From: Pseudomonas sp. SST3
Lineage (GTDB): Bacteria > Pseudomonadota > Gammaproteobacteria > Pseudomonadales > Pseudomonadaceae
NCBI RefSeq assembly: GCF_003325755.1
Contig: NZ_QORI02000005.1
Coordinates: 191,312-255,311 of the forward strand
DNA length: 64,000 bases
Reading direction: 5' to 3'
Each line of letters begins with the position of its first letter. Position 1 is the first letter of the stretch. The translations under genes were made by a program, and so were the position numbers. The notes under the pieces were generated by a model. That model had not been told where the DNA came from, searched no databases, and saw only the letters and a program-made list of their open reading frames with translations. Shown here piece by piece: positions 29,306 to 38,958 of the stretch.

Positions 29306-29311
29306 TATAAT
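29306..29311 (+). promoter_or_regulatory. Candidate -10 element for sdhE-ygfX
   Basis: A perfect TATAAT 28 bases before the sdhE start in the divergent ygfZ/sdhE gap; no convincing -35 is seen. Confidence 0.4.
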
Positions 29312-29338
29312 GCCGGGCTTCAACTCAGGAGCATTTGC

Positions 29339-29593
29339 ATGGTCGAACAATCTGAACTCAACCGCCTGTTCTGGCAGAGCCGCCGTGGCATGCTCGAATT
29401 GGACGTCCTGCTGGTGCCATTCGTCAAAGAGGTCTACCCGCAGTTGAATGACGAGGATCAGCGGCGCTATCGCAAGCTGCTGAGTTGCGAGGACCAGGAC
29501 ATGTTCGGCTGGTTCATGGAACGCGCCGAGCCGGACGATGAAGATCTGCGCTACATGGTTCGCATGATCCTCGATCGTGTCCAGCCCAAATAA
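29339..29593 (+). CDS. sdhE: Succinate dehydrogenase assembly factor SdhE (FAD flavinylation)
   Basis: 84 residues from the ATG at 29339, with CAGGAG upstream. SdhE promotes covalent flavinylation of SdhA and FrdA. The signature [16 protein letters not shown] carries the RGxxE loop that contacts the flavoprotein. The ygfX frame begins inside its 3' end with a 17-base overlap, as in enterobacteria where sdhE and ygfX are also adjacent. Confidence 0.95.
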   Translation: MVEQSELNRLFWQSRRGMLELDVLLVPFVKEVYPQLNDEDQRRYRKLLSCEDQDMFGWFMERAEPDDEDLRYMVRMILDRVQPK

Positions 29594-30032
29594 TCAAACC
29601 TTCGAATGCCACTGGCGATCGTCTGGTCTGCTGCTAGGGCTTTATGCTGGAACGCTGTTGTTGTCCGCCGCGACACTGTTGGTGCTGCCAGTTCCTCTCT
29701 GGCTCCAGCTGCTAGGTCTGCTGTTGTGCGTGCTGCACGCCGTCTGGGTTATACCGTCGCGCATCTTGTTCTCCAGCAGTTGTTCCTGGCTCGGCTTGCG
29801 CCATGATCAGCACGGCTGGTCGCTCTGGAGCCGGCAGGCGGGCTGGCAGCCCGTCCAGCTGCGTCCTGATAGCATTGCACTGCCACTGGTCGTGGTATTG
29901 CGCTTCAAGGTGCCAGGCCGCTGGTTCACACGTGGCGTTTGCATTCCTCGCGGGGCGATGCCGGCCGATCAGCATCGGCGCTTGCGGCTCCGGCTGAAGT
30001 TCACTCGGCGTAGGTGGGCGGCACCAGAATAG
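29577..30032 (+). CDS. ygfX: YgfX/CptA family membrane protein
   Basis: 151 residues from a GTG at 29577 overlapping sdhE. Two close hydrophobic segments ([20 protein letters not shown] and [18 protein letters not shown]) are followed by a soluble part with [17 protein letters not shown] and a basic end [14 protein letters not shown]. This matches the YgfX (DUF1434) family, named CptA toxin in E. coli, though toxicity is debated and many see it as an SdhE partner. Its last 32 bases overlap the convergent nadB. Confidence 0.82.
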   Translation: MSSPNNQTFECHWRSSGLLLGLYAGTLLLSAATLLVLPVPLWLQLLGLLLCVLHAVWVIPSRILFSSSCSWLGLRHDQHGWSLWSRQAGWQPVQLRPDSIALPLVVVLRFKVPGRWFTRGVCIPRGAMPADQHRRLRLRLKFTRRRWAAPE

Positions 30033-31614
30033 TGTCCTTCGCGTGAGGCAATTGTTCGGGGTAGTCCAGGGTAAAATGAAGACCCCGGCTTTCCTTGCGC
30101 TGCATCGCCGAGCGGATCATCAGCTCCGCCACCATAGCCAGATTCCGTAGCTCGATCAGGTCGCGACTGACCTTGTAGTTACTGTAGAACTCATCGATCT
30201 CGCCCAGCAGCAGGCGCACACGGTGCTGCGCGCGCACGAGGCGCTTGCTGGTCCGAACGATCCCGACGTAGTCCCACATGAAACGCCGCAGTTCGTCCCA
30301 GTTGTGAGCGATGATGACATCTTCATCCGAATCGGTGACCTGGCTTGCGTCCCAGCAGGGCAGGCGGGCGGGCGTCTGGATAGCGGGCAACTCGCGTAGC
30401 ATGTCCTGAGCGGCCGCTTGGGCATAGACAAAGCACTCCAGCAGTGAATTGCTGGCCATTCGGTTGGCACCGTGCAGCCCGGTAAAGCTGGTTTCGCCAA
30501 TGGCGTAGAGCCCCGGTACATCGGTTCTACCAGATTGATCGACCACGACTCCGCCACAGGTATAGTGAGCTGCAGGTACCACTGGTATTGGCTCGCGAGT
30601 AATGTCGATGCCGAATTCCAGGCAGCGCTCGTAGACGGTCGGGAAGTGCGCTTTGATGAATTCGGTGGGTTTGTGACTGATGTCCAGATAGACGCAGTCG
30701 ATACCCAGCCGCTTCATCTCGTGATCTATCGCCCGAGCTACGATGTCTCGCGGGGCCAACTCTGCGCGAGTATCGAAACGCGGCATGAAGCGCTCGCCGT
30801 TGGGTAGCTTGAGCACGGCGCCTTCGCCACGCAATGCCTCGGTAATCAGGAAACTCTTGGCCTTTGGGTGATACAGGCAGGTCGGGTGAAACTGGTTGAA
30901 TTCCAGGTTGCCGACCCGGCATCCCGCACGCCAGGCCATGGCGATACCATCACCGCATGCGCCGTCTGGGTTGCTTGTATAGAGGTATACCTTCGCTGCG
31001 CCGCCGGTCGCCAGAACGACAAATTTGGCCTGGAAGGTGTCCACCTCACCGGTCGTCCGATCCAGCACGTAAGCGCCAAGGCAGCGCTTGCCGTCCAAGT
31101 CCAGCTTGCGTTCGGTGATCAGGTCGACAGCAACACGCTGGTGAAGCAGGTCAATATTGTTTCTATCCTGAGTGCGAGCAAGCAGCGTATTGAAGATCGC
31201 CGCGCCAGTGGCATCGGCAGCGTGGATGATGCGCCGGTGGCTGTGTCCGCCTTCCCGGGTCAGGTGATACTCGAAGCTGCCATCCTCGCGGTCGGCCTCA
31301 TCCCGAGTGAAGGGCACGCCTTGCTCGATCAGCCAGTGAATGGCCTCGCGGCTGTGCTCGACTGTGAAGCGTACCGCTTCCTCCTTGCACAATCCGCCAC
31401 CGGCCACGAGGGTATCAGCAACATGCGATTCGACCGTGTCGGTGGTATCGAGCACTGCTGCGACGCCGCCCTGAGCCCAATACGTCGATCCATTGGCCAG
31501 CTCGCCCTTGCTCAGTACCGCTACGCGAAGCGTGGCGGGCAAATTGAGCGCCAGCGTCAAACCAGCGGCGCCGCTGCCTATGACAAGAACGTCGTATTGA
31601 TAATGTCGGCTCAT
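30001..31614 (-). CDS. nadB: L-aspartate oxidase
   Basis: 537 residues. Oxidises L-aspartate to iminoaspartate, the first step of NAD synthesis. FAD-binding [18 protein letters not shown] stands at the N-terminus; [19 protein letters not shown] and [20 protein letters not shown] are the succinate-dehydrogenase-like active-site motifs. A possible -10 (TATACT) lies on the minus strand at 31643-31648. As in P. aeruginosa, nadB is divergent from algU. Confidence 0.97.
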   Translation of the reverse strand: MSRHYQYDVLVIGSGAAGLTLALNLPATLRVAVLSKGELANGSTYWAQGGVAAVLDTTDTVESHVADTLVAGGGLCKEEAVRFTVEHSREAIHWLIEQGVPFTRDEADREDGSFEYHLTREGGHSHRRIIHAADATGAAIFNTLLARTQDRNNIDLLHQRVAVDLITERKLDLDGKRCLGAYVLDRTTGEVDTFQAKFVVLATGGAAKVYLYTSNPDGACGDGIAMAWRAGCRVGNLEFNQFHPTCLYHPKAKSFLITEALRGEGAVLKLPNGERFMPRFDTRAELAPRDIVARAIDHEMKRLGIDCVYLDISHKPTEFIKAHFPTVYERCLEFGIDITREPIPVVPAAHYTCGGVVVDQSGRTDVPGLYAIGETSFTGLHGANRMASNSLLECFVYAQAAAQDMLRELPAIQTPARLPCWDASQVTDSDEDVIIAHNWDELRRFMWDYVGIVRTSKRLVRAQHRVRLLLGEIDEFYSNYKVSRDLIELRNLAMVAELMIRSAMQRKESRGLHFTLDYPEQLPHAKDTILVPPTYAE

Positions 31615-31702
31615 TTCGGACTCTCACATTGAGGCGGACGCTAGTATATAGGCGCATCCCCCGGCAAAATAGCGGCCTTGTTTTTATCTGGCCGAAGCTT
31701 TG

Positions 31703-31729
31703 GAACTTTTCTTGCAGGCCCGTCTCTAT
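31703..31729 (+). promoter_or_regulatory. AlgU (sigma E)-type promoter, distal
   Basis: GAACTT (31703-31708), exactly 16 bases, then TCTAT (31725-31729). This matches the AlgU consensus GAACTT-N16-TCTGA in the -35 and spacing and in three of five -10 bases. Located 240 bases before algU, consistent with autoregulation of the operon. Confidence 0.75.
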
Positions 31730-31882
31730 AGACAGTTGTGGATGCGGGCCAGCTGGCCATCGATCGGTGGGCGGTGCGGCTTCGCTGTGGATATCAGGAG
31801 AGCGTCACCGGAACGATTCGTTTCGAGGCGCTGCTCGCCAATGCCGTCAGGTGTGTTGCACGACAGCTTGCTTGAAGGGGGA

Positions 31883-31909
31883 GAACTTTTGTGTAAAGCC
31901 CGGGTCTAT
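31883..31909 (+). promoter_or_regulatory. AlgU (sigma E)-type promoter, proximal
   Basis: A second GAACTT (31883-31888), N16, TCTAT (31905-31909), 60 bases before algU. Architecture identical to the distal site, 180 bases downstream of it. Multiple AlgU-dependent promoters are known for algU in P. aeruginosa. Confidence 0.75.
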
Positions 31910-31968
31910 TCTGGCAGGTCAGCTCGCAGGCGAGCGCAGCACCCCTTCCAGGTCATGGAGGAGTGTTT

Positions 31969-32550
31969 ATGCTAACCCAGGAGCAAGATCAGCAACTGGT
32001 TGAGCGAGTACAGCGTGGAGATAAGCGGGCTTTCGATTTGTTGGTACTGAAGTATCAGCACAAGATCCTTGGGTTGATCGTGCGCTTCGTACATGATTCT
32101 CACGAGGCACAGGATGTTGCGCAGGAAGCCTTTATCAAAGCCTACCGCGCGCTTGCGAACTTTCGCGGAGACAGCGCCTTTTATACCTGGCTGTACCGCA
32201 TCGCCATTAATACGGCGAAAAATCATCTGGTGGCCCGAGGAAGGAGGCCACCTGACAGTGATGTCAGTTCCGAAGATGCCGAGTTCTATGAAGGCGATCA
32301 CGCACTTAAGGACATCGAGTCGCCGGAGCGAGCGCTTCTTAGGGATGAAATAGAAGACACAGTTCATAGAACCATCCAACAACTTCCAGAAGATTTGCGT
32401 ACGGCTCTAACACTGCGTGAATTTGATGGTCTTAGTTATGAAGACATTGCAAATGTAATGCAGTGTCCGGTGGGAACAGTCCGCTCACGGATATTCCGGG
32501 CGCGGGAGGCCATCGATAAAGCATTGCAACCCTTGTTGCATGAATCCTGA
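31969..32550 (+). CDS. algU: Envelope-stress sigma factor AlgU (RpoE)
   Basis: 193 residues from the ATG at 31969 (MLTQEQDQQLVERVQRGDKR), the same length as P. aeruginosa AlgU; a GTG two codons earlier is possible. ECF sigma factor directing the response to envelope stress and, in relatives, alginate genes. Region 2 includes DAQEAFIKAYRAL-type helix (VAQEAFIKAYRALANFRGDS) and FYTWLYRIAINTAKNHL; region 4 is LREFDGLSYEDIANVMQCPV followed by GTVRSRIFRAREAI. Leads the algU-mucABCD operon. Confidence 0.98.
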   Translation: MLTQEQDQQLVERVQRGDKRAFDLLVLKYQHKILGLIVRFVHDSHEAQDVAQEAFIKAYRALANFRGDSAFYTWLYRIAINTAKNHLVARGRRPPDSDVSSEDAEFYEGDHALKDIESPERALLRDEIEDTVHRTIQQLPEDLRTALTLREFDGLSYEDIANVMQCPVGTVRSRIFRAREAIDKALQPLLHES

Positions 32551-32581
32551 GACAGCGGCGACAGCCAAGAGAGGAACCGCC

Positions 32582-33181
32582 ATGAGTCGTGAAGCCCTGC
32601 ATGAATCGCTGTCCGCGGTGATGGATAACGAAGCGGACGAGTTGGAATTACGTCGAGTACTCGCCGCGGATGGCGAAACCGAAATGCGATCGACGTGGTC
32701 GCGTTATCAGGTTGCTCGTGCCGCAATGCACAAGGAACTGATTGAGCCTCGTCTGGATATTGCCTCGGCGGTGTCTGCGGCGCTGGCTGATGAGCCGGCC
32801 ATCACTGCGGTTAAGCCGCAGCGTTTCGCCTGGCGCAATATGGGTCGTCTTGCGGTCGCAGCGTCGGTTACCGTTGCTGTCTTGGCAGGCGTACGCCTGT
32901 ACAACCAGAGCGAAGTAGCTGGTCCGCAGGTGGCGCAGCAGGCGGCGCAGCCTAGCATTGCCGTTCCGCAGGCCAATCAAGGGCCGGCAGTATTGGCAGG
33001 CTACAGTGAGGATGCCGGTGCGCCGGAAGTTCAGACGGCTGGTGCTCAAGCGTCTGCTGATGGCTGGCACGAGAAGCGTCTGCCAGCCTATGTTCGCCAA
33101 CATGCTCAGCAGGCCGCGTTCGGTAGCGGTTCTGAAAGTGCGCTGCCTTATGCGCGTGCGGCCAGCATGGAAGATCGTTAA
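32582..33181 (+). CDS. mucA: Anti-sigma factor MucA
   Basis: 199 residues from the ATG at 32582, close to the 194 of P. aeruginosa MucA. N-terminal AlgU-binding domain (MSREALHESLSAVMDNEADE), a single membrane helix around 85-102 (MGRLAVAASVTVAVLAGVRL) and a periplasmic domain with a conserved region LPAYVRQHAQQAAF near the C-terminus. The frame is intact, so no sign of the truncating mutations found in mucoid isolates. Degraded by AlgW/MucP on envelope stress. Confidence 0.96.
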   Translation: MSREALHESLSAVMDNEADELELRRVLAADGETEMRSTWSRYQVARAAMHKELIEPRLDIASAVSAALADEPAITAVKPQRFAWRNMGRLAVAASVTVAVLAGVRLYNQSEVAGPQVAQQAAQPSIAVPQANQGPAVLAGYSEDAGAPEVQTAGAQASADGWHEKRLPAYVRQHAQQAAFGSGSESALPYARAASMEDR

Positions 33182-33189
33182 GGAACAAC

Positions 33190-34134
33190 ATGCGTGTAAT
33201 ACCGCTATGTGTGGTGCTCGGAGGCTGGCTATCGATGCCAGCCTTTGCTGCTGATGCCGACGCCTGGATGCAGAGGCTTGCAGCGGCCGAGAAGAAGCAG
33301 AGCTATCAGGGCACTTTTGTTTACGAGCGCAATGGTAGCTTCTCCAGTCATGCCGTTTGGCAACTCTCTCAAGACCAAGAGCTGCGCGAACGCTTGCTCC
33401 AGCTCGATGGCCCGCCGGCCGAAGTCTCGCTGGTTAATGGCGAGGTTCAGTGCGCAAGCGAAGAGCTGGCATCCCAGGTACGTGACGCCAAGCCGTGGCG
33501 CCAGCAGCAGCTTGAGCCTGAAGCGTTATCCAAGTGGTACGATTTTCGGGTTATCGGTGAGTCCCGAGTCGCGGGGCGCCCAACCGTGGCGTTAGCCATA
33601 CGGCCGCAGGATCAACACCGCTATGGTTTTGAGCTGCATCTCGATCGTGAGACTGCGCTGCCGCTCAAGTCTCTTCTGCTTGATGAAAACGGGCAATTGC
33701 TGGAGCGCTTCCAGTTCACTCATTTTTCCCCGGGCTCGATCCGGCCTGCCGATGTCGAGGCGGGTCCGGCGTGCGCACCCGTTTCGCTCGCTGCCGAACA
33801 GAAATCGGCCTCGCCGGAATGGCGTTCCGATTGGCTTCCGGATGGCTTCCAGCTTCTTGACTCCAATGTTCGTTCCAGCCCTGCCTCCGATGAGTCCGTG
33901 ACTTGGCTCTCATATGGAGATGGGCTTGCTCGCTTTTCGGTGTTTCTCGAGCCATTGCATGGGGCGGTAGTCGAAGACGCACGCAGCCAGATGGGGCCGA
34001 CTGTGGCCGTATCCAAGCGCATTTCCACGGCTGATGGCGACGTTATGGTGACTGTCGTTGGGGAAATACCGCTGGGCACTGCCGAGCGCGTTGCATTGTC
34101 GATGCGGTCCGGGGCGGATCAGGCGTCGCGATGA
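33190..34134 (+). CDS. mucB: Periplasmic sigma-factor regulator MucB (RseB)
   Basis: 314 residues with a signal peptide ending ...SMPAFAADADAWMQRLAAA. MucB binds the periplasmic part of MucA and shields it from proteolysis; its LolA-like N-domain and smaller C-domain respond to lipid/LPS signals. Family landmarks are KKQSYQGTFVYERNGSFSSH, VNGEVQCAS and the C-terminal WLSYGDGLARFSVFLEPL. Nine bases after mucA; its stop overlaps the mucC start as ATGA. Confidence 0.95.
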   Translation: MRVIPLCVVLGGWLSMPAFAADADAWMQRLAAAEKKQSYQGTFVYERNGSFSSHAVWQLSQDQELRERLLQLDGPPAEVSLVNGEVQCASEELASQVRDAKPWRQQQLEPEALSKWYDFRVIGESRVAGRPTVALAIRPQDQHRYGFELHLDRETALPLKSLLLDENGQLLERFQFTHFSPGSIRPADVEAGPACAPVSLAAEQKSASPEWRSDWLPDGFQLLDSNVRSSPASDESVTWLSYGDGLARFSVFLEPLHGAVVEDARSQMGPTVAVSKRISTADGDVMVTVVGEIPLGTAERVALSMRSGADQASR

Positions 34135-34580
34135 TCGAAGAGCCAGGCCGCGTGATCGCAGTCGAACCCGGTGCCGTGTGGGTTGAGACGCAGCGCAGCA
34201 GTACCTGTTCCGGCTGTTCCGCTCGGAACGGCTGTGGCCAGGGCCTGATGGACCGGCTTGGCGTACGCGAGCGACGCGGGCTGACAAGGGCTCTGTCTGA
34301 TTTGAACCTGGATGTCGGTGATTCGGTTGTCATCGGTATCCGTGAGAGCGTGTTGCTGCGCGGCGCCATCCTTGTTTATCTTTTCCCGCTGATCGCTTTG
34401 TTTGCCTCGGCACTCATCGCTTCGGAACTGTCAACTGCCGAACCATTGGTGATGCTTGCCGGGATTGCCGGTTTTCTGGTTTCGTGGCTGATCGTGCGCC
34501 AGCGCAGTCAGCGAACGGCAGGCGATCCGGGGCTGCAGCCAATCGTGTTGCGAGCGATGCTGGGGCACGGCAGGACGTAG
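34131..34580 (+). CDS. mucC: MucC (RseC/SoxR-reducing family) membrane protein
   Basis: 149 residues. N-terminal cytoplasmic domain with a cysteine cluster (SSTCSGCSARNGCGQG) followed by two membrane helices (GAILVYLFPLIALFASALIA and LVMLAGIAGFLVSWLIV). RseC homologues help reduce SoxR and modulate sigma E; in Pseudomonas the effect on AlgU is mild. Overlaps mucB by four bases. Confidence 0.93.
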   Translation: MIEEPGRVIAVEPGAVWVETQRSSTCSGCSARNGCGQGLMDRLGVRERRGLTRALSDLNLDVGDSVVIGIRESVLLRGAILVYLFPLIALFASALIASELSTAEPLVMLAGIAGFLVSWLIVRQRSQRTAGDPGLQPIVLRAMLGHGRT

Positions 34581-34615
34581 CCAGGCCGGGTTGTTTTCGT
34601 CAAGGGAGACTGATT

Positions 34616-36025
34616 TTGAAGGTTCCACGGAATAGCTGCTTCGCTCTTCTCGCTGCATTTTTTTGTCTAGGGCAGGTTGCGGTGGCTAATGCCCAGCTAC
34701 CCGATTTTAGACCCTTGGTGGAAGACGCCTCACCCGCTGTCATCAATATCAGCACCAAACAAAAGGTGCCGGCTCGTGGCGCGAACCCACACATGCCGGA
34801 CCTTGAAGGGTTGCCGCCAATTTTTCGCGAATTCTTCGAGCACAGCATTCCTGGTATGCCCGACGGAGGTCGGCAGCGTGAGGCGCAGTCTCTGGGTTCT
34901 GGCTTTATCATTTCCGCTGACGGCTATGTGCTGACCAATAACCATGTGATTGCTGACGCCGATGAAATAATCGTTCGCCTACCCGATCGCAGTGAACTAG
35001 AGGCAACGCTTGTCGGTGCAGATCCTCGCACCGACGTGGCTTTGTTGAAGGTTGAGGCCAAGGGGCTGCCGACGGTCAAGCTGGGGAAATCCAGTGCGTT
35101 GAAAGCTGGCGAGTGGGTTCTCGCTATTGGCTCGCCATTTGGCTTCGACCACACTGTAACGGCTGGGATCGTCAGTGCAACGGGACGTAACCTGCCCAAT
35201 GAAAGCTACGTGCCATTCATCCAGACGGATGTGGCAATAAACCCGGGTAATTCCGGTGGGCCTCTGTTCAACCTGCAGGGTGAAGTGATCGGCATTAACT
35301 CGCAGATCTTCACTCGGTCTGGTGGTTTCATGGGGCTCTCGTTTGCTATCCCTATCGACGTTGCCATGGACGTCGCCGATCAGTTGCGTGAAGAGGGCAA
35401 AGTCAGTCGCGGCTGGCTCGGCGTGGTGATCCAAGAAGTCAACCGCGACTTGGCAGAATCGTTCGGTCTCGAGCGTCCAGCGGGTGCGTTGGTCGCGCAG
35501 GTAATGGACGGTGGGCCGGCAGCCAAGGGCGGTTTGCGGGTTGGTGATGTGATTCTGAGTGTCAACGGCAATGCCATTGATATGTCGGCTGACTTGCCGC
35601 ACCTCATCGGCGCCATCAAGCCGAATACTAAGGCGAAGCTGGGTATCGTTCGTGACGGTGAGCGCGAGATGCTCACTGTTACTATCGGCGCCTTGCCGGA
35701 AGAAGGAGAGGAGGTCGCGGCATCCAGCGACCGTGCCGAGAAAAGCAGTAACAGGCTTGGTGTCAAGGTGTCGGAATTGACTGCCGAACAACGACGTAGT
35801 CTTGACCTGCCTGGCGGGGTCGTGATTACAGAAGTGTCGAGCGGGCCTGCTGCGATGATCGGTTTGCGTCCAGGTGATGTGATTACCCACCTGAACAATC
35901 AGGCCATCGACTCTGCATCGACGTTTAGCCGCGTTGCGGAGCAGTTGCCGAAGAATCGTTCAGTGTCCATGCGCGTATTGCGCCAGGGGCGGGCGAGCTT
36001 CATCACATTCAAGCTCGCTGAATAG
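34616..36025 (+). CDS. mucD: Periplasmic serine endoprotease MucD (DegP-like)
   Basis: 469 residues if started at the TTG at 34616 (LKVPRNSCFALLAAFFCLGQ), which follows AAGGGAGA and gives a normal signal peptide; no ATG in frame fits. HtrA-type protease/chaperone. The catalytic triad is intact: H in LTNNHVI, D in RTDVALLKVE and S in NPGNSGGPLFN. Two PDZ domains follow (about 270-370 and 380-465). Last gene of the algU operon; it dampens AlgU activity by removing misfolded envelope proteins. Confidence 0.96.
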   Translation: MKVPRNSCFALLAAFFCLGQVAVANAQLPDFRPLVEDASPAVINISTKQKVPARGANPHMPDLEGLPPIFREFFEHSIPGMPDGGRQREAQSLGSGFIISADGYVLTNNHVIADADEIIVRLPDRSELEATLVGADPRTDVALLKVEAKGLPTVKLGKSSALKAGEWVLAIGSPFGFDHTVTAGIVSATGRNLPNESYVPFIQTDVAINPGNSGGPLFNLQGEVIGINSQIFTRSGGFMGLSFAIPIDVAMDVADQLREEGKVSRGWLGVVIQEVNRDLAESFGLERPAGALVAQVMDGGPAAKGGLRVGDVILSVNGNAIDMSADLPHLIGAIKPNTKAKLGIVRDGEREMLTVTIGALPEEGEEVAASSDRAEKSSNRLGVKVSELTAEQRRSLDLPGGVVITEVSSGPAAMIGLRPGDVITHLNNQAIDSASTFSRVAEQLPKNRSVSMRVLRQGRASFITFKLAE

Positions 36026-36041
36026 AAGCATCTCGGTATTG

Positions 36042-36067
36042 AAAAAGCGGCTTCTGAGCCGTTTTTT
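36042..36067 (+). terminator. Rho-independent terminator after mucD
   Basis: CGGCT-TCTG-AGCCG stem-loop with five A before and six T after, 17 bases past the mucD stop. Separates the algU operon from lepA. Confidence 0.93.
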
Positions 36068-36213
36068 CATGTCTGAGTGGTCAGTTCCGTTTTTCGCGCG
36101 CATCAGGCTGGCTGGTTCTAAGGTGCCGGCGTGGCGCTGAATAGACCTATCAGGTACACTTTGCGGCTATTTTCGGCGGGCAATCAGCCCGCGGCGTATT
36201 CGAGTGTTTAGCT

Positions 36214-38012
36214 GTGAGCGACCTGAGTCATATCCGTAATTTCTCCATCATCGCGCACATCGATCACGGCAAGTCGACCTTGGCTGATCGATTCATCCAG
36301 ATGTGCGGTGGCCTGACCGAACGTGAAATGAATGCCCAGGTACTTGATTCGATGGACCTTGAGCGTGAGCGAGGCATCACGATCAAGGCACACAGCGTCA
36401 CGCTGTATTACAAGGCGCGGGACGGCAAGACCTATCAACTGAATTTCATCGATACCCCCGGGCACGTCGACTTCACCTATGAGGTCAGTCGCTCGCTGGC
36501 GGCTTGCGAAGGTGCACTTCTGGTTGTTGATGCGGGTCAGGGCGTTGAAGCGCAATCCGTTGCCAACTGCTACACAGCTATCGAGCAGGGCCTGGAGGTC
36601 ATGCCGGTACTGAACAAGATGGATCTGCCGCAAGCGGATCCGGACAAGGTCAAGGATGAAATCGAGCACATCATAGGTATCGATGCGACCGACGCTGTCG
36701 CTTGCAGTGCAAAGAGCGGCATGGGCGTGGATGATGTCCTCGAGCGTCTGGTGGCGGTTATTCCTCCGCCAACTGGCGATATTGACGCGCCATTGCAGGC
36801 GTTGATCATCGATTCCTGGTTCGATAACTACCTGGGCGTCGTCTCGCTCGTGCGGGTACGCCATGGCCGGATCAAGAAAGGCGACAAGGTTCTGGTCAAA
36901 TCCACCGGCAAGGTGCATCAGGTCGATAGCGTCGGTGTGTTCAATCCCAAGCACACCAGCACGGCTGATCTCAAGGCGGGCGAGGTGGGCTTCATTATCG
37001 CCGGCATCAAGGACATTCACGGGGCGCCGGTCGGCGATACCCTGACGTTGTCCAATACGCCGGACGTCGAAATGCTGCCGGGCTTCAAACGAGTCAAGCC
37101 GCAGGTCTATGCCGGCTTGTTTCCGGTCAGCTCGGATGATTTCGAAGATTTCCGCGAGGCGCTGCAGAAACTCACCCTGAACGATGCCGCGCTGCAATAC
37201 GAGCCGGAGAGTTCCGATGCGCTGGGCTTTGGTTTCCGCATCGGCTTCCTGGGCATGCTACACATGGAGATCATCCAGGAGCGACTCGAGCGTGAGTATG
37301 ATCTGGATCTGATCACCACGCCCCAACGGTGGTCTACGAGCTAGGACTCAAGAACGGCGAAACCCTCTACGTCGACAGCCCGTCCAAGTTGCCGGACCTA
37401 TCGTCGATCGAAGACATGCGCGAACCCATCGTGAGGGCCAATATTCTTGTGCCCCAAGAGCACCTCGGCAGCGTCATCACCCTGTGTGTCGAGAAGCGCG
37501 GGGTACAGCGAGATCTGCAGTTCCTCGGGTCACAGGTGCAGGTGCGCTACGATCTGCCCATGAGCGAAGTTGTCCTGGACTTCTTCGACCGGCTGAAGTC
37601 GGTCAGCCGTGGCTATGCCTCGCTGGACTACAGCTTCGAATGCTTCCAGTCGGCCAACCTGACCCGTCTGGACATTCTGATCAACGGCGACAAGGTCGAC
37701 GCGCTGGCACTTATCGTGCACCGCGACAATGCGCATTACAAAGGCCGCATATTGGTCGAGAAAATGAAGGAGCTCATTCCTCGGCAGATGTTCGACGTAG
37801 CGATTCAGGCGGCTATAGGCGGCCAGATCGTAGCGCGAAGCACCGTCAAAGCGTTGCGCAAGAACGTTCTGGCCAAGTGCTACGGTGGTGACGTGAGCCG
37901 CAAGCGCAAGCTTCTGGAAAAGCAAAAAGCCGGCAAGAAGCGTATGAAGCAGGTCGGTAACGTTGAAATTCCGCAAGAAGCTTTCCTCGCGGTGCTTAAG
38001 GTAGATAGCTGA
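36214..38012 (+). CDS. lepA: Elongation factor 4 LepA, frameshifted by one missing base
   Basis: The gene reads from a GTG at 36214 ([20 protein letters not shown]) to about 37320, then must shift by one base to continue in the frame ending at 38012; total about 599 residues, the family length. The break is in the stretch encoding [12 protein letters not shown]: the sequence has ACGCCCCAACG where ACGGCCCCAACG is needed. Both halves are otherwise perfectly conserved: GTPase motifs [10 protein letters not shown] and DTPGHVDF, then RVIYDLPMSE-type elongation-factor G domains and the basic LepA-specific C-terminus. LepA is a ribosome-associated GTPase active in translation under stress and in initiation. 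Most likely a sequencing error rather than a true pseudogene. lepB starts at its stop codon. Confidence 0.93.
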
Positions 38013-38869
38013 TGTCGATCAATTTTCCGCTGTTGCTGGTCATTGCCGTTGCGGTATGCGGTTTTCTGACGCTTATCGATCTGGTGTTCTTTGCACCACG
38101 CCGACGGGCTGCGATAGCGAATTACGAGGGGCGCACCGGTGGCGAACCCGATCAATCGACGCTGGATGCCTTGAACAAGGAACCGGTTCTGATCGAATAC
38201 GGAAAGTCCTTCTTCCCCGTGTTGGCGATCGTTCTGGTGCTGCGCTCGTTTCTCATCGAGCCGTTTCAGATTCCGTCTGGCTCGATGATTCCGACGCTCG
38301 AAGTGGGTGACTTCATTCTCGTCAACAAGTTTGCCTATGGCATTCGTCTGCCGGTCATCGACACCAAAGTCATCGATGTCAGCGATCCGAAGCGTGGCGA
38401 TGTGATGGTGTTCCGCTACCCGAGCGATCCGAACATCAATTACATCAAGCGTGTCATTGGCCTGCCTGGCGATGTGGTTCGGTACAGCAGCGATAAGCGG
38501 CTGAGCATAAACGGTAAGCCGGTTTCCGAGATGCTGATCGGCGAGGAGCCGGGTAGCTTGGGCAGCGCCAAGCTGTACCGGGAGAAGCTGGGCGAGGTAG
38601 AACACCTGATTCGCAAGGAAATGGGCCGCTATCGAGTCGAGCCCGATCGTGAATGGCACGTCCCGGAAGGCCATTACTTCATGATGGGTGACAACCGCGA
38701 CAACTCCAATGACAGTCGCTACTGGCAAGATGCAGCGATTCCCACCGACCTTGCCGGCATGGTTCCGGATCGCAATATCGTCGGCAAGGCATTTGCCGTA
38801 TGGATGAGCTGGCCAGACCCGAAGTTCAGCAACCTTCCGCATTTTTCCCGAGTTGGGCTGATTCACTGA
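38012..38869 (+). CDS. lepB: Signal peptidase I
   Basis: 285 residues. Two membrane helices (from residue 6 and from about 66) and a periplasmic catalytic domain with the Ser-Lys dyad: S91 in IPSGSMIPTL and K146 in INYIKRVIGLPGD. The box E motif YFMMGDNRDNSNDSRYW is also clear. Cleaves signal peptides from exported proteins. Its ATG overlaps the last base of the lepA stop region, the classical lepA-lepB-rnc-era-recO order. Confidence 0.97.
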   Translation: MSINFPLLLVIAVAVCGFLTLIDLVFFAPRRRAAIANYEGRTGGEPDQSTLDALNKEPVLIEYGKSFFPVLAIVLVLRSFLIEPFQIPSGSMIPTLEVGDFILVNKFAYGIRLPVIDTKVIDVSDPKRGDVMVFRYPSDPNINYIKRVIGLPGDVVRYSSDKRLSINGKPVSEMLIGEEPGSLGSAKLYREKLGEVEHLIRKEMGRYRVEPDREWHVPEGHYFMMGDNRDNSNDSRYWQDAAIPTDLAGMVPDRNIVGKAFAVWMSWPDPKFSNLPHFSRVGLIH

Positions 38870-38958
38870 GTCTGTGAATCAGGGCCCGGTTCCCTTGGCC
38901 CGGCTCGCTATATTTAAGCCGCCCCGCTTGGTGGGTAACGTACGACATAGAGGTCGAC

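Noticed and set aside
32582..33181. A mucA22-like truncating frameshift in mucA
   Set aside because: The frame is open over all 199 codons with a normal C-terminus.
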